From Fuscovulum blasticum DSM 2131 (GTDB lineage Bacteria; Pseudomonadota; Alphaproteobacteria; Rhodobacterales; Rhodobacteraceae): DNA of 64,000 bases. The number at the start of each line of letters is the position of its first letter. Positions within the stretch are counted from its first letter, which is position 1. The position numbers and the translations under genes are program-made. The notes beneath the pieces are model-generated. The model saw only the letters and a program-made list of their open reading frames with translations. It made no database searches and was not told the DNA's origin. Positions 1 through 9,537 of this stretch are shown here, piece after piece. The stretch spans positions 124,001 through 188,000 of the forward strand of contig NZ_PZKE01000001.1 in the NCBI RefSeq assembly GCF_003034965.1, in the 5' to 3' direction.

Positions 1-658
1 GGTTTTCGGCCCGCAGATAGGCGTTGATCGACGCCTGATAGGCGCGGTTGCGATACCAGTTCTGATCGTTGTTGCTTTGGTTCGACGCCTGATAGGCGCG
101 GCGGGCATATTCCAGCCAGATCTCTGCCGAATCATCACGGCTGAGGGCAGCCCCCGTATAGGCGGTCGCCATCACCCAATCGCCCGAGCTTTCGGCGTTC
201 GCCGCCGCTTCCATGTGTTCGTCCGCGCTCCACGGGCCGGTGGTGTGGGTACGCCCAAGCGTAAGCGCCATGTCATACGCTGACTGCACGTCCCAATCCG
301 GCATCCACGGCTTCAACTCATCGCGGCGGTCCGCGGCACGGGTGGCCACGGCGGGATCACCCGCCACCATGATGGCCGAAAAGGCACCCTGGAAGAACTG
401 CGGTTCCCCCGCGCCAGCCTTCAGGAAACAACTGCCGTTGCGGGTGTTGAACGTATAGGCCTCGCAGCGCGTGTTGGTCAGACAGGCACGTTCGCAAGCC
501 TCGTGCGAGGTGTCGAAGATCGAGGAAATGTCGCCACCCGGAAGGTCGGCATCCTGCGTGACGATCGCCCGCCGTTCGGGGATCAGATCCTCACCCATCG
601 CCAGAGACGGGACACCAAGCAAAAGTGCCACCACGGCAGCTCTGGCGAAAACGCGCAT
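1..658 (-). CDS. alpha-2-macroglobulin family protein, N-terminal part with PAN domain (partial)
   Basis: The frame opens at an ATG at 658 behind a GGAGGG ribosome site and runs off the left edge, so only about 219 residues are visible. They begin with a clear signal peptide (MRVFARAAVVALLLGVPSLA), so the protein is exported. A cysteine-rich PAN/Apple-like segment follows at about residues 25-100, with the pattern CERAC...C...FN...CFLK. The remainder is helical and Ala/Tyr-rich. This order matches the long (about 1800 residues) alpha-2-macroglobulin-like periplasmic proteins of Rhodobacteraceae, which are thought to trap proteases. The macroglobulin, thioester and receptor domains lie outside the window, so the family call rests on the N-terminal pattern and recall. 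A generic PAN-domain protein is the alternative. Confidence 0.6.
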   Translation of the reverse strand, partial: MRVFARAAVVALLLGVPSLAMGEDLIPERRAIVTQDADLPGGDISSIFDTSHEACERACLTNTRCEAYTFNTRNGSCFLKAGAGEPQFFQGAFSAIMVAGDPAVATRAADRRDELKPWMPDWDVQSAYDMALTLGRTHTTGPWSADEHMEAAANAESSGDWVMATAYTGAALSRDDSAEIWLEYARRAYQASNQSNNDQNWYRNRAYQASINAYLRAEN

Positions 659-836
659 GAAAAACCCTCCTGTCACATGACGGTGAGAGTGCCATGCCCC
701 CCGGCAAGCGGCAAGCAGAGGTTCCCTCATTTTGTCGTTAAGTCTTGGTTCATTCTGCTGGGCGAAGGTAGTCGCGAAAACCGGACGTTGGCCCCGCCAG
801 CGCCGGAGCGGCAGGCAGGATGTCGGCTGGGGCGCG

Positions 837-3404
837 ATGGATCTGAGCGAGAGACTGGCAAAGGAACGCCGGGCCCGGCTGGCGGCCGAACGCCTGCTGG
901 AACAGCGCACGCGCGAACTGTTTGCCGCCAACGAAAAGCTGGCGCTTCATGCGCGCGTGCTGTCGGACCAGATCGTCGAACAGCGGGTTGTGGTGCAGAC
1001 CGCCGTGACCGAGGCCGAGACGCTGAAAGGCCAGAATACCCGCGTCCTGCGCGATCTGGAACGCGCCCATACCGCCGCTGTCATGGCGGAACGGCGGTTG
1101 TGGGATTCGATCGACACCATCCGCGACGGGTTTGCCGTCTATGACGCGCAGCTTCGGCTGATCACCGCGAACAGCGCATTTGCAGCCGGTTTTGGCGGTT
1201 CTCAGATCGAGCCCGGGGTCACCTATGGCGCGCTGTTGCATCTGCTGGCCGATCAGGGGCTGATCGACACCGGCGAGATGCCGGCAGACGATTGGGTGGC
1301 CGGCATGATCGCCCGGCTGGATGAAGACCCGATCCCGCCCGAAACGCTGCATTTCCGCAGCGGCGCCTGGGTGCGGCTGGTCAACCGCCGCGCCCGCGAT
1401 GGCGGGGTGGTCAGCCTTGGCCTGGATATCACCGAACAGATGCGCATCTGGGCCGCCGTCGAGGCGCTGCCCGATGGCTTTGTCCTTTTCGACAGGGAGG
1501 AACGTCTCTTGACCTGCAACCAACGGTATCGCGACATGTTTCCCGACAGTGTTCCGGTGATGGTCCGCGGCACCAGCTTCGAGGATCTGCTGCGCCACGG
1601 GCTGCGCAACGGCCATGTGCCCGCCGCCGTGGGCCGCGAGGAGGACTGGCTGGCCGACCGCCTGCGCCAGATGCGCGAGGCGAACGGCAGCAGCGAATGC
1701 AGGCTGGCCGATGGCCGATGGATTCTGGAAAGCGACCATGTGACACCCGACGGCGGGCGGGTGGGCCTGCGCACCGACATCACCCAGTTGCGCGAACAGC
1801 AGACCGCGCTGGAAGCCGCCCGCCGGCAGGCCGAAGCGGCAAACCGCGCCAAATCGGCGTTTCTGGCCAACATGAGCCATGAGATCCGCACCCCCATGAA
1901 CGGCGTGGTCGGCATGGCTGAACTGCTATGTGACACCAGTCTCAGCGATGAGCAGCGGCTGTTCGCGGAAACCATCCGCTCGTCGGGCGAAGCGCTGCTG
2001 GTGATCATCAACGACATCCTCGACTATTCCAAGATCGAGGCCGGGCGGCTGACCCTGAACCCCGAGACCTTCGATCTGGAGCGCACCATCCATGAGGTGA
2101 CGATGCTGCTGCAGCCGCAGGCCCGGGCCAAGGGAATCGACCTGATGATCGACTATGACATGTTCCTGCCCACCGGGTTCGTGGGCGACCCGGGGCGGCT
2201 GCGGCAGGTGCTGACCAACCTGATCGGCAACGCGGTCAAGTTCACCAACAACGGCCATGTCCTGACCCGCGTGGTCGGCGTCGAGGCGGAAGACGGGCGC
2301 CAGCAGTTGCATGTCACGGTCGAGGATACCGGCATCGGCGTCGCGCCCGAACATCTGGATCACATCTTCGGCGAATTCAATCAGGTCGAGGACGAACAAA
2401 ACCGCAAGTATCAGGGCACCGGGCTGGGGCTGGCCATCACCCGGCGGCTGATCGAACATATGGGTGGCGCGGTCTGGGTGGATTCCGAGCCGGGCAAGGG
2501 ATCGGTCTTCGGCTTTCGCGTCAGCCTGCCCGTGGCCGAGGTGGCTGAAATGGCACGGCCCCCGGTCAAGATACGGCGGGCGCTGGTGGTGGATGACCGT
2601 TTCATCAACCGCACCATCCTGGAACGGCAACTGGCGCCTTGCGGCATCGGGGTGACCCTGTGCCGGTCAGGCACCGAGGCACTGGCGGCGCTGGCCGAGG
2701 GGCCGCCGGTGGACGTGGTGCTGACCGATCACGACATGCCGGAAATGGATGGCGTCACGCTGGCCGGGCGCATCCGGGCGGCGGGGCTGACGATGCCGAT
2801 CCTGCTGCTGTCGTCAAACCCGGCGATGGCGCGGGAACGCGAAGGGGCGGTGGCGCTGGATGCGATCCTGCAAAAGCCGGTGCTGCGGGCCGAACTTTAC
2901 CGTTGCCTGCGCAGCCTGACCGGACAGGAAGAGCAGGAGCCCGCCTCCCCTGCCCCGCCGCTGTTGCTGCTGTCGCCCGAACTGGCGGTAGATCGGCGGA
3001 TGCGGGTTCTGGTGGCGGAAGACAACAGGACCAATCAACTGGTGTTCCAGAAAATGGTGAAGGGGCTGGAGATCGACCTGCGCTTCGCCGCCAATGGCCG
3101 CGAGGCGCTGGCGCTATGGAAAGACTTTCACCCCGACCTGATCTTCATGGACATCTCGATGCCCGAAATGGACGGCAAGGAAGCCGCCGCCGGTATCCGC
3201 GCCGCCGAAGGGCCGGGCGCGCATGTGCCCATTGTCGCGCTGACCGCCCACGCGATGGAGGGGGATGCCGAGGCCATTCTGGCCGCGGGGATCGACCGCT
3301 ACATGACCAAGCCGCTGCGCAAGGCCGCCATTGCGGCCACGCTGGCGGAACATTGCCCCGCCGGAGCGCGGCCTCTGTCGCTATCTGCCGAGGATGCGGC
3401 GTAA
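837..3404 (+). CDS. cytosolic PAS-domain hybrid sensor histidine kinase with two receiver domains
   Basis: This 855-residue orphan hybrid kinase has no membrane segment. An N-terminal coiled coil (about 5-80) is followed by two PAS-like modules (about 85-200 and 204-320). The HisKA box reads SHEIRTPMN with phospho-acceptor His348. The ATPase domain shows the N, G1 and G2 boxes ([24 protein letters not shown]). Two receiver domains follow, with predicted acceptors Asp631 ([11 protein letters not shown]) and Asp772 ([11 protein letters not shown]), the second with the usual ALTAH and TKPL motifs. There is no HPt or DNA-binding domain, so phosphate probably passes to a separate HPt protein. The frame is open from an upstream codon at 732, but the ATG at 837 gives a normal start ([12 protein letters not shown]). 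No cognate regulator is adjacent, and the input signal is unknown. Confidence 0.9.
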   Translation: MDLSERLAKERRARLAAERLLEQRTRELFAANEKLALHARVLSDQIVEQRVVVQTAVTEAETLKGQNTRVLRDLERAHTAAVMAERRLWDSIDTIRDGFAVYDAQLRLITANSAFAAGFGGSQIEPGVTYGALLHLLADQGLIDTGEMPADDWVAGMIARLDEDPIPPETLHFRSGAWVRLVNRRARDGGVVSLGLDITEQMRIWAAVEALPDGFVLFDREERLLTCNQRYRDMFPDSVPVMVRGTSFEDLLRHGLRNGHVPAAVGREEDWLADRLRQMREANGSSECRLADGRWILESDHVTPDGGRVGLRTDITQLREQQTALEAARRQAEAANRAKSAFLANMSHEIRTPMNGVVGMAELLCDTSLSDEQRLFAETIRSSGEALLVIINDILDYSKIEAGRLTLNPETFDLERTIHEVTMLLQPQARAKGIDLMIDYDMFLPTGFVGDPGRLRQVLTNLIGNAVKFTNNGHVLTRVVGVEAEDGRQQLHVTVEDTGIGVAPEHLDHIFGEFNQVEDEQNRKYQGTGLGLAITRRLIEHMGGAVWVDSEPGKGSVFGFRVSLPVAEVAEMARPPVKIRRALVVDDRFINRTILERQLAPCGIGVTLCRSGTEALAALAEGPPVDVVLTDHDMPEMDGVTLAGRIRAAGLTMPILLLSSNPAMAREREGAVALDAILQKPVLRAELYRCLRSLTGQEEQEPASPAPPLLLLSPELAVDRRMRVLVAEDNRTNQLVFQKMVKGLEIDLRFAANGREALALWKDFHPDLIFMDISMPEMDGKEAAAGIRAAEGPGAHVPIVALTAHAMEGDAEAILAAGIDRYMTKPLRKAAIAATLAEHCPAGARPLSLSAEDAA

Positions 3405-3411
3405 GGGGCGG

Positions 3412-4212
3412 TCAGGCGGCCTGATCGTCCTGGTCCACCGCGGCGCGCAGGAAGACCGGGCGGTCGGGCGTGGACAGCGCGGGCTGATAGGCATAGCCGC
3501 CGGTGGAAAAGGCGGGCAGATCGGCCGGGTCGGTCAGGTGGTTTTCGCACAGGAAACGCGCCATCGACCCGCGCGCCTTCTTGGCGAAGAACGAAACGAT
3601 CTTGGCCTCACCCGCCCGTTCCTCAAGGAAAACGGGCGAGATCACCCGCAGTTTCAGCGCCTTGCGATCGGCGGCGGTGAAGTATTCGACCGAGGCGCAG
3701 TTGATCAGCACATCGGTTCCCACCTCGGCCGCCTGCGCCACCAGTGCGCGGGCGATGCGGTCGCCCCAGAAGGCGTAAAGATCGGGGCCGCGCGGATTGG
3801 CCAGCCGGCTGCCCATTTCAAGCCGGTGCGGCTGGATCGCGTCCCAAGGCCGCAACAGCCCGTACAGCCCCGACAGGATGCGCAGGTGCCGGTCGGCCCA
3901 GCGAAGGGCATCATCGCCAAGCGTGCGCACCTCGAACCCGGCATAGGTATCGCCGGCGAAGCACTGGATGGCGGGCAACGCCTGACCGGGGCCGGGATGG
4001 CGCTGGAACCCCGCGAACCGGGCATGGTTCAGCCGGGCAAGCGGGTCGGACAGGTGCATCAGCGCGCGCAGGTCGTTCACCAACAGGATGCGGGCGGCCT
4101 GCACCAGCTTCCACGTTTCGGGCAGGAAATCGGGTTGCGTCATCTGCCGCCCTTCGGGCAGCGCCTTCGGCTTTTCATCCAGCCGTTTCGCAGGTGAGAC
4201 AACGCAGAGCAT
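3412..4212 (-). CDS. yaaA: peroxide stress protein YaaA (UPF0246 family)
   Basis: The product is 266 residues. The start MLCVVSPAKRLDE is the conserved YaaA N terminus, and ILSGLYGLLRPWDAIQPHRLEMG and NCASVEYF are family signatures. In E. coli YaaA lowers intracellular iron during hydrogen peroxide stress and has a DNA-binding fold. The frame is open well upstream of the ATG at 4212, but only this start fits the family. It converges on the histidine kinase gene with an 8-base gap. It lies 16 bases downstream of recQ on the same strand and may be its co-transcribed partner. Confidence 0.92.
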   Translation of the reverse strand: MLCVVSPAKRLDEKPKALPEGRQMTQPDFLPETWKLVQAARILLVNDLRALMHLSDPLARLNHARFAGFQRHPGPGQALPAIQCFAGDTYAGFEVRTLGDDALRWADRHLRILSGLYGLLRPWDAIQPHRLEMGSRLANPRGPDLYAFWGDRIARALVAQAAEVGTDVLINCASVEYFTAADRKALKLRVISPVFLEERAGEAKIVSFFAKKARGSMARFLCENHLTDPADLPAFSTGGYAYQPALSTPDRPVFLRAAVDQDDQAA

Positions 4213-4228
4213 GGCAGTTCCCTTTCTG

Positions 4229-6265
4229 TCAGCCGTCCTGCAACACATCAAGAAAGGCCGCGCCGAAGCGTTCGGCCTTGAGCGGGCCCATCCCCTGAAC
4301 CCGCTCCAGTTCGGCCAATGTGCGCGGGCGCCGCTCGGCAATCTGGCGCAGGGTGGACCAGGTGCAGGACAGCGGCTTTTCAGTGCCATCTTCACCGCGT
4401 TGCAGGCGGGCCTGAACTTCGGCCAGCCGGTCGAAGACGGCGCCTTCGGGCCGGCCTGCCAGCGCCATCCGGGCCGGGTGCAGCGGTTCGGCGGCACCCG
4501 CGATCACCTCAAGGAACAGCCGGCCGAAACTTTCCAGCTTCTTCGCGCCGACGCCGGTGATTCCGGCCATATCGTCCAGCGTCTGCGGGCGCTTTTCGGC
4601 CATCTCGATCAGCGTGCGGTCGGCAAAGATGACATAGGCCGGAACACCCGCCGCCTCGGCCAGGGCGCGGCGCTTGGCCTTGAGCGCGGACAGCAGCGGC
4701 GCGTCTTCCTCGGCCACCAGCGAACGGACCATCGCCTTTGCCGCGGGCGCAGTATCCTTGCGGAACAGCATCTGCACCTCGCCCCGCAGCACGGGGCGGG
4801 CGGCGTCTGTCATCCGCAGCGCCCCGTGGCGTTCGGGATCGGGGCGCACCAGATCGCGGCCCATCATCTGCCGGAACAGCGCGGTCCATTGCGTTTTGGA
4901 CAGCTCGCGCCCGACGCCAAAGGTGGGCAGGGCATCATGGCCCCGGTCGCGAACCTTGTCGGTCAGGCTGCCGGTGAGGATGTCGATCAGGTGGCCCGCG
5001 CCAAAGCTTTCGCCGGTGCGCAACACGGCGGACAGCGCCTTGCGGACGGCTTCGGTGGCGTCGAACACCTCGGCCGGGCGGTCACACAGATCGCAGTTGC
5101 CGCAAGGCTCGGCGGCTTCTCCAAAGTAACCCAGCAAGACCTGCCGGCGGCAACCGATCGCCTCAGCCAGACCCAGAAGGGTGTTCAGCCGCCCGTGATC
5201 GGCCTGCTTGCGTTCCAGCGGGGCGGCGCTTTCGTCAATCTGCTGGCGGCGGAAACGGATGTCGTCCGCGCCGTAAAGCGTCAGCGTTTCGGCGGGCGCC
5301 CCGTCACGGCCGGCACGGCCGATTTCCTGATAATAGGATTCGATGGATTTGGGCAGGTCGGCATGGGCGACCCAGCGGATGTCAGGCTTGTCGATGCCCA
5401 TGCCGAAGGCCACCGTCGCCACCACGATAAGCCCGTCATCGCGCTGGAACCGGGTTTCGACAAAGCGCCGGCGGTCCGGGTCAAGCCCGGCGTGATAGGC
5501 CAGCGCGTGATGACCGGCCTCGCACAGCGCCTGCGCCAGCGTTTCCGTCTTGGCGCGGGTGCCGCAATAGACAATGCCCGACTGCCCCTTGCGGGCGGCG
5601 GCGAAGCGCAGGATCTGGTCGCGCGGGCTGTCTTTCGCGGCAAAGGCCAGATGGATGTTCGGCCGGTCAAACCCGCGCAGGAAGGTGGCCGGGGCCGCGC
5701 CGTCGAACAGGCGGGTCACGATCTCGGCCCGTGTTTCTTCGTCGGCGGTGGCGGTGAAGGCGGCAAGCGGCACGTTCAGCGTGCGGCGCAGATCACCGAT
5801 GCGCAGGTAATCAGGGCGGAAATCGTGGCCCCATTGCGAAACGCAATGCGCCTCATCCACCGCGATCAGCGACACGCCGGCGCGGCGCAAAAGCGGCAGC
5901 GTTGCCGGCGAGGCCAGCCGTTCCGGCGCGATATAGAGCAGCTTGAGACGGCCTTCGTCGATGGCCGAGAACACCTCTTCCGTCTCATCCTCGGTATTGC
6001 CCGATGTCAGGGCGCCCGCCTCAACCCCGGCCTCGCGAAGGCTGCGAACCTGATCGCGCATCAGGGCGATGAGCGGCGAGATCACAACCGTCACCCCGTC
6101 GCGGCACAGGGCCGGAAGCTGGAAACACAGCGACTTGCCGCCGCCGGTGGGCATGATGGCCAGCGTGTTGCGCCCGGCAAGGACAGACTGGACAATTTCT
6201 TCCTGACCGGGGCGGAACCCCGGAAATCCGAAAACCCGGGCCAGAAGCGTGGCAGGTTCAGGCAT
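4229..6265 (-). CDS. recQ: ATP-dependent DNA helicase RecQ
   Basis: This 678-residue superfamily 2 helicase unwinds DNA 3'-to-5' during recombination and fork repair. Walker A is MPTGGGKS (Lys44) and Walker B is DEAH at 137-140, followed by the aromatic-rich RecQ loop (CVSQWGHDFRPDY). The helicase C domain contains QEIGRAGRDG. The zinc module (CGNCDLC) and RQC region follow at about 380-500. Two HRDC-like domains close the protein, at about 520-595 (TGVGAKKLESFG) and 605-675 (QGMGPLKAERFG); a second copy is present in some alphaproteobacterial RecQ proteins. The ATG overlaps the stop of the YggT gene by one base, so the two are translationally coupled. Confidence 0.97.
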   Translation of the reverse strand: MPEPATLLARVFGFPGFRPGQEEIVQSVLAGRNTLAIMPTGGGKSLCFQLPALCRDGVTVVISPLIALMRDQVRSLREAGVEAGALTSGNTEDETEEVFSAIDEGRLKLLYIAPERLASPATLPLLRRAGVSLIAVDEAHCVSQWGHDFRPDYLRIGDLRRTLNVPLAAFTATADEETRAEIVTRLFDGAAPATFLRGFDRPNIHLAFAAKDSPRDQILRFAAARKGQSGIVYCGTRAKTETLAQALCEAGHHALAYHAGLDPDRRRFVETRFQRDDGLIVVATVAFGMGIDKPDIRWVAHADLPKSIESYYQEIGRAGRDGAPAETLTLYGADDIRFRRQQIDESAAPLERKQADHGRLNTLLGLAEAIGCRRQVLLGYFGEAAEPCGNCDLCDRPAEVFDATEAVRKALSAVLRTGESFGAGHLIDILTGSLTDKVRDRGHDALPTFGVGRELSKTQWTALFRQMMGRDLVRPDPERHGALRMTDAARPVLRGEVQMLFRKDTAPAAKAMVRSLVAEEDAPLLSALKAKRRALAEAAGVPAYVIFADRTLIEMAEKRPQTLDDMAGITGVGAKKLESFGRLFLEVIAGAAEPLHPARMALAGRPEGAVFDRLAEVQARLQRGEDGTEKPLSCTWSTLRQIAERRPRTLAELERVQGMGPLKAERFGAAFLDVLQDG

Positions 6266-6552
6266 CAGAAGAAAGCGGCGGCGTTGTTCCGAAGCACGAT
6301 GCGAAGCGCGATGATGCCAACCAGCACAACCAGCGGTGCGAAATCCAGGCCAGAGACGGCGGGAATGACACGGCGCACCTGAGAATAGACGGGTTCAAGC
6401 AGGCGGTTCAGACCATCCCAGAGCTGGGCCACCAGAGGCTGCCGCAGGTTCAGCACCTGAAAGTTGATCAGCCAGCTCATGATGACATGCGCCAGGATGA
6501 TGAAATAGGCGATGTCCAGGACCAGCATCAGGATCTGGTAGATCGACGTCAT
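6265..6552 (-). CDS. YggT family inner-membrane protein
   Basis: The 95-residue protein has two hydrophobic segments (about 5-28 and 68-90) joined by a polar loop with RLLEPVYSQVRRVIP, the typical pattern of a single-repeat YggT protein. The family is linked to membrane integrity, osmotic tolerance and cell shape, but its biochemical role is unsettled. It is the first gene of a leftward unit with recQ and probably yaaA, and its stop overlaps the recQ start by one base. Its promoter must lie in 6553-6683, shared with the divergent thioesterase gene. Confidence 0.9.
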   Translation of the reverse strand: MTSIYQILMLVLDIAYFIILAHVIMSWLINFQVLNLRQPLVAQLWDGLNRLLEPVYSQVRRVIPAVSGLDFAPLVVLVGIIALRIVLRNNAAAFF

Positions 6553-6683
6553 TTCGGCCTCATGCGTGCAGGGTTGGCCGTTTCGTAACCCGCGCCCCCC
6601 GGAAGGGCAATGGTCTACGCCGGGTCAGGCTTGACGCCGGTCGCCGCACGCGGCAGGCGAGGGGCAGTTTGCCGGAGGCGCCG

Positions 6684-7217
6684 ATGTATCCCTATCTGCG
6701 GATGATCAAGGAAATCGTGAAGTACCGGAATGCCCCGCCGCTGGGGGCGTTCGAGACGCATGTCAGCCATCACATCTGCTGGCCCTGGGACATTGACCCC
6801 TGGCTTGAGCTGAACAATGGCCGCACGCTGACGCTGTATGATCTGGGGCGTATCCCGATGGCCACGCGCACTGGCCTGGACAAGATCGCCCGGGCCAAGG
6901 GCTGGGGGCTGGCGGTGGCCGGCGCCTCGGTCCGCTATCGCAAGCGGGTCAAGACCTTTGACCGGATAGAGATGCGGACACGGCTTCTGGGGTGGGACGC
7001 GCGTTTCGTCTATATGGATCAGTCGATGTGGGTGCGCGGGGAATGCACCTCGCAGGCGCTGCTGCGGTCAGCCATCACGCAAGGCAAGCGCGGGATCGTG
7101 CCCCCGGCCGAGATGGCGGTGGCGCTGGGGCTGGCCCCGGAAAGCCCGCCCCTGCCCGGCTGGGTAACGGCCTGGTCTGACGCAGATGCGCAACGCCCCT
7201 GGCCGCCCGTCGCGTGA
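6684..7217 (+). CDS. thioesterase family protein (hotdog fold, 4HBT type)
   Basis: The product is 177 residues. After a short amphipathic leader, HHICWPWDIDPWLELNNGRTL matches the active-site region of hotdog acyl-CoA thioesterases, where an Asp/Asn in the D-x-x-x-H/N region acts in thioester hydrolysis. VRYRKRVKTFDRIEM and FVYMDQSMWVRGE are the strands typical of YbgC-like proteins. An in-frame TTG at 6669 extends the frame, but the ATG at 6684 has GGAGG six bases upstream and is preferred. It probably hydrolyses an acyl-CoA; the substrate cannot be read from the sequence. It is monocistronic or linked to the UMF1 gene 56 bases downstream. Confidence 0.85.
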   Translation: MYPYLRMIKEIVKYRNAPPLGAFETHVSHHICWPWDIDPWLELNNGRTLTLYDLGRIPMATRTGLDKIARAKGWGLAVAGASVRYRKRVKTFDRIEMRTRLLGWDARFVYMDQSMWVRGECTSQALLRSAITQGKRGIVPPAEMAVALGLAPESPPLPGWVTAWSDADAQRPWPPVA

Positions 7218-7273
7218 CGCTTGCGCCCCTCCGCGATTGCGGCTTCACTGGCCGCAAAACCGGGGGATGGTGA

Positions 7274-8641
7274 ATGGTCAGCGCGAAGAAACGCATCTGG
7301 GGCTGGTACTTCTTCGACTGGGCAAGCCAGCCCTATAACACGCTGCTTTTGACATTCATTTTCGGCCCCTATTTCGCCGAGGTCGCACGTGGCTATTACA
7401 TGGGCCAGGGCATGGAGGCCGATGCGGCAGCGGCGGCGGCGCAAAGCTACTGGGGCTGGGGTCTGGCCATCGCCTCGATCTTCATCGCGGTAATGGCACC
7501 GCTGCTGGGCGCGGTGGCCGACAGCACCGGGCGGCGGCTGATCTGGGTCTGGATCTTCTCGGTCTTCTACGTTGTCGGGGCCTGGGGCCTGTGGTGGGTA
7601 GCCCCCGGCGGCGAAGGCGACATGCTGTTCTGGGCGCTTGCCAGTTTCGGACTGGGCTTCATCGGGATGGAGTTCGCCACCATCTTCACCAATTCGCTGA
7701 TGCCGTCGCTTTCGGATCATGAGGATCTGGGCGCGATTTCCGGCAGCGGCTTTGCCTTCGGCTATCTGGGCGGGCTGGTGGCGCTGATCATCATGCTGCT
7801 GTTCTTTGCCGAAGGCACCGACAGCGGGCAAACCTTCCTGGGCATTTCGCCCCTGCTCGGGCTTGATCCCGAGGCGCGTGAAGGAACCCGTTTCGTGGGG
7901 CCGTTCACCGCGCTGTGGTATGCGGTGTTCATGGTGCCGTTCTTTTTGTGGGTGAAGGAACCGCGCACGGTGGCGCAACCGCTGCGGCCGGGCCGGGCGA
8001 TTTCGATGCTGACCGACCTGCTGGCCTCACTCCGGTATCGGCGCAGTCTTTCGGCCTATCTTGTTTCATCCCTGTTTTACCGTGATGCGCTGAACGCGCT
8101 TTACGGTTTCGGCGGCGTCTATGCCTCGGGCGTGCTGGGATGGTCGATCACGCAGATCGGCATCTTCGGCATCGTCGGTGCGGTGGCCGCCATGGTGGCA
8201 AGCTGGCTGGGCGGCAGAGTCGACCGCGCCTTCGGGCCGAAGCCGGTGATCGCCTTTTCCATCGTCGTTCTGATCGCGGTCTGCGCCGTGATCGTGGGCA
8301 TGACACGCGAAGGCGTCTGGGGTCTGGCGATGGACCCGGCCTCGGGCCGGCCGGACCAGATCTTCTTTGCCTGCGGGGCGCTGATCGGCGCCGCGGGCGG
8401 CATGGTGCAGGCCGCCAGCCGCACGATGATGGTGCGCCACACTACCCCGGACCGCGCAACCGAAGCCTTCGGCCTGTTCGCCCTTTCGGGCAAGGTGGCC
8501 AGCTTCATGTCGCCGGCACTGATTGCGCTGGCCACCCAGATCAGCGGCAGTCAGCGCATCGGCATTTCACCGCTGATCGGGCTGTTCCTGATCGGGCTGA
8601 TCCTGCTAGTCTGGGTCAATCCCAAAGGTGAGCAGTCCTGA
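7274..8641 (+). CDS. MFS transporter of the UMF1/Atg22-like family
   Basis: This 455-residue membrane protein has about 12 predicted segments. The start KKRIWGWYFFDWASQPYNTLL is the signature of the UMF1 family, whose eukaryotic members include the vacuolar amino acid effluxer Atg22. Further conserved features are AVADSTGRR between helices 2 and 3 and GGRVDRAFGPKP after helix 8. The substrate is unknown; amino acid or small-metabolite efflux is the usual guess. Its TGA overlaps the mepA ATG by one base, so the two are co-expressed, and a link to recycling of cell-wall breakdown products is possible but only inferred. Confidence 0.92.
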   Translation: MVSAKKRIWGWYFFDWASQPYNTLLLTFIFGPYFAEVARGYYMGQGMEADAAAAAAQSYWGWGLAIASIFIAVMAPLLGAVADSTGRRLIWVWIFSVFYVVGAWGLWWVAPGGEGDMLFWALASFGLGFIGMEFATIFTNSLMPSLSDHEDLGAISGSGFAFGYLGGLVALIIMLLFFAEGTDSGQTFLGISPLLGLDPEAREGTRFVGPFTALWYAVFMVPFFLWVKEPRTVAQPLRPGRAISMLTDLLASLRYRRSLSAYLVSSLFYRDALNALYGFGGVYASGVLGWSITQIGIFGIVGAVAAMVASWLGGRVDRAFGPKPVIAFSIVVLIAVCAVIVGMTREGVWGLAMDPASGRPDQIFFACGALIGAAGGMVQAASRTMMVRHTTPDRATEAFGLFALSGKVASFMSPALIALATQISGSQRIGISPLIGLFLIGLILLVWVNPKGEQS

Positions 8642-9537
8642 TGTTTTCGCGTTTTCTTCTGTGCCTGGCCTTGTGCCTTCCTGCCCCTGCCATGGCCGAC
8701 CAACTGGCCAACAAGCTGTTCGGTGCGGTTGACGCCCCCAGCCGGCAGGATTCGATGCCCATAGGTTCCTATGCGCGCGGCTGTGCGGCCGGGTTGGTGG
8801 AACTGCCGCAAACCGGCCCCACCTGGCAGGCGATGCGCCTGTCGCGCGGGCGGAATTTCGGTCAGCCGGTGATGGTCAACTTCCTGATCGAACTGTCGCA
8901 GGCAGCGGCCCAGATCGGCTGGGGACAGGGGCTGTATATCGGCGACATCAGCCAGCCGCGCGGCGGCCCGATGACCAGCGGCCATGCCAGCCACCAGATC
9001 GGGCTGGATGCCGATATCTGGTGGCTGGCGCCGCGCCGTCTGGACCTGAGCGTGAAGGAACGCGAGAATATCAGTTCAATCCCCATGCGGTCGGCCGACC
9101 AGCGGTCGGTAACCGAGAACTGGGGCCCACGGGCGGCAGCGCTGCTGAAAATTGCCGCGTCCGACCCCCGCGTGGACCGCATCTTTGTGGCCGCCGCCAT
9201 CAAGATCGAGATGTGCAAGACCGCCAAGAGGTCGGACAAGAAATGGTTGCAGAAGATCCGGCCCGTTGCCGGGCATGACACGCATTTCCATGTGCGGCTG
9301 AAATGCCCCAAAGGCGCGCGGCTGTGCGAAACGCAGAAACCGACCGTGGCCGATCTGTCGAACGGCGGGGACGGCTGTGACGATACGCTGATGTGGTGGG
9401 TGACCGATTACCTGAACCCGCCCAAGAAGGGTGGCAAGAAACCCAAGGAAGACGACGCGCCCCGCAAGAAGGGGCCGCGCGAATTCACCATGGCCGATTT
9501 GCCCAAGCAATGCAGAGACGTGCTCGCCTCGGACTGA
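8641..9537 (+). CDS. mepA: penicillin-insensitive murein endopeptidase MepA
   Basis: The protein has 298 residues with a signal peptide (MFSRFLLCLALCLPAPAMA), so it is periplasmic. It is an LAS-type zinc metallopeptidase that cuts the D-Ala-mDAP crosslink of peptidoglycan. Zinc ligands and catalytic residues lie in GHASHQIGLDADIWW (about 118-132) and in GHDTHFHVRLKCP (about 210-222). The C-terminal 35 residues are Lys/Pro-rich, which is normal for alphaproteobacterial MepA. The start overlaps the transporter stop by one base, and the next gene starts inside its last 28 bases, giving a tight three-gene unit. Confidence 0.96.
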   Translation: MFSRFLLCLALCLPAPAMADQLANKLFGAVDAPSRQDSMPIGSYARGCAAGLVELPQTGPTWQAMRLSRGRNFGQPVMVNFLIELSQAAAQIGWGQGLYIGDISQPRGGPMTSGHASHQIGLDADIWWLAPRRLDLSVKERENISSIPMRSADQRSVTENWGPRAAALLKIAASDPRVDRIFVAAAIKIEMCKTAKRSDKKWLQKIRPVAGHDTHFHVRLKCPKGARLCETQKPTVADLSNGGDGCDDTLMWWVTDYLNPPKKGGKKPKEDDAPRKKGPREFTMADLPKQCRDVLASD

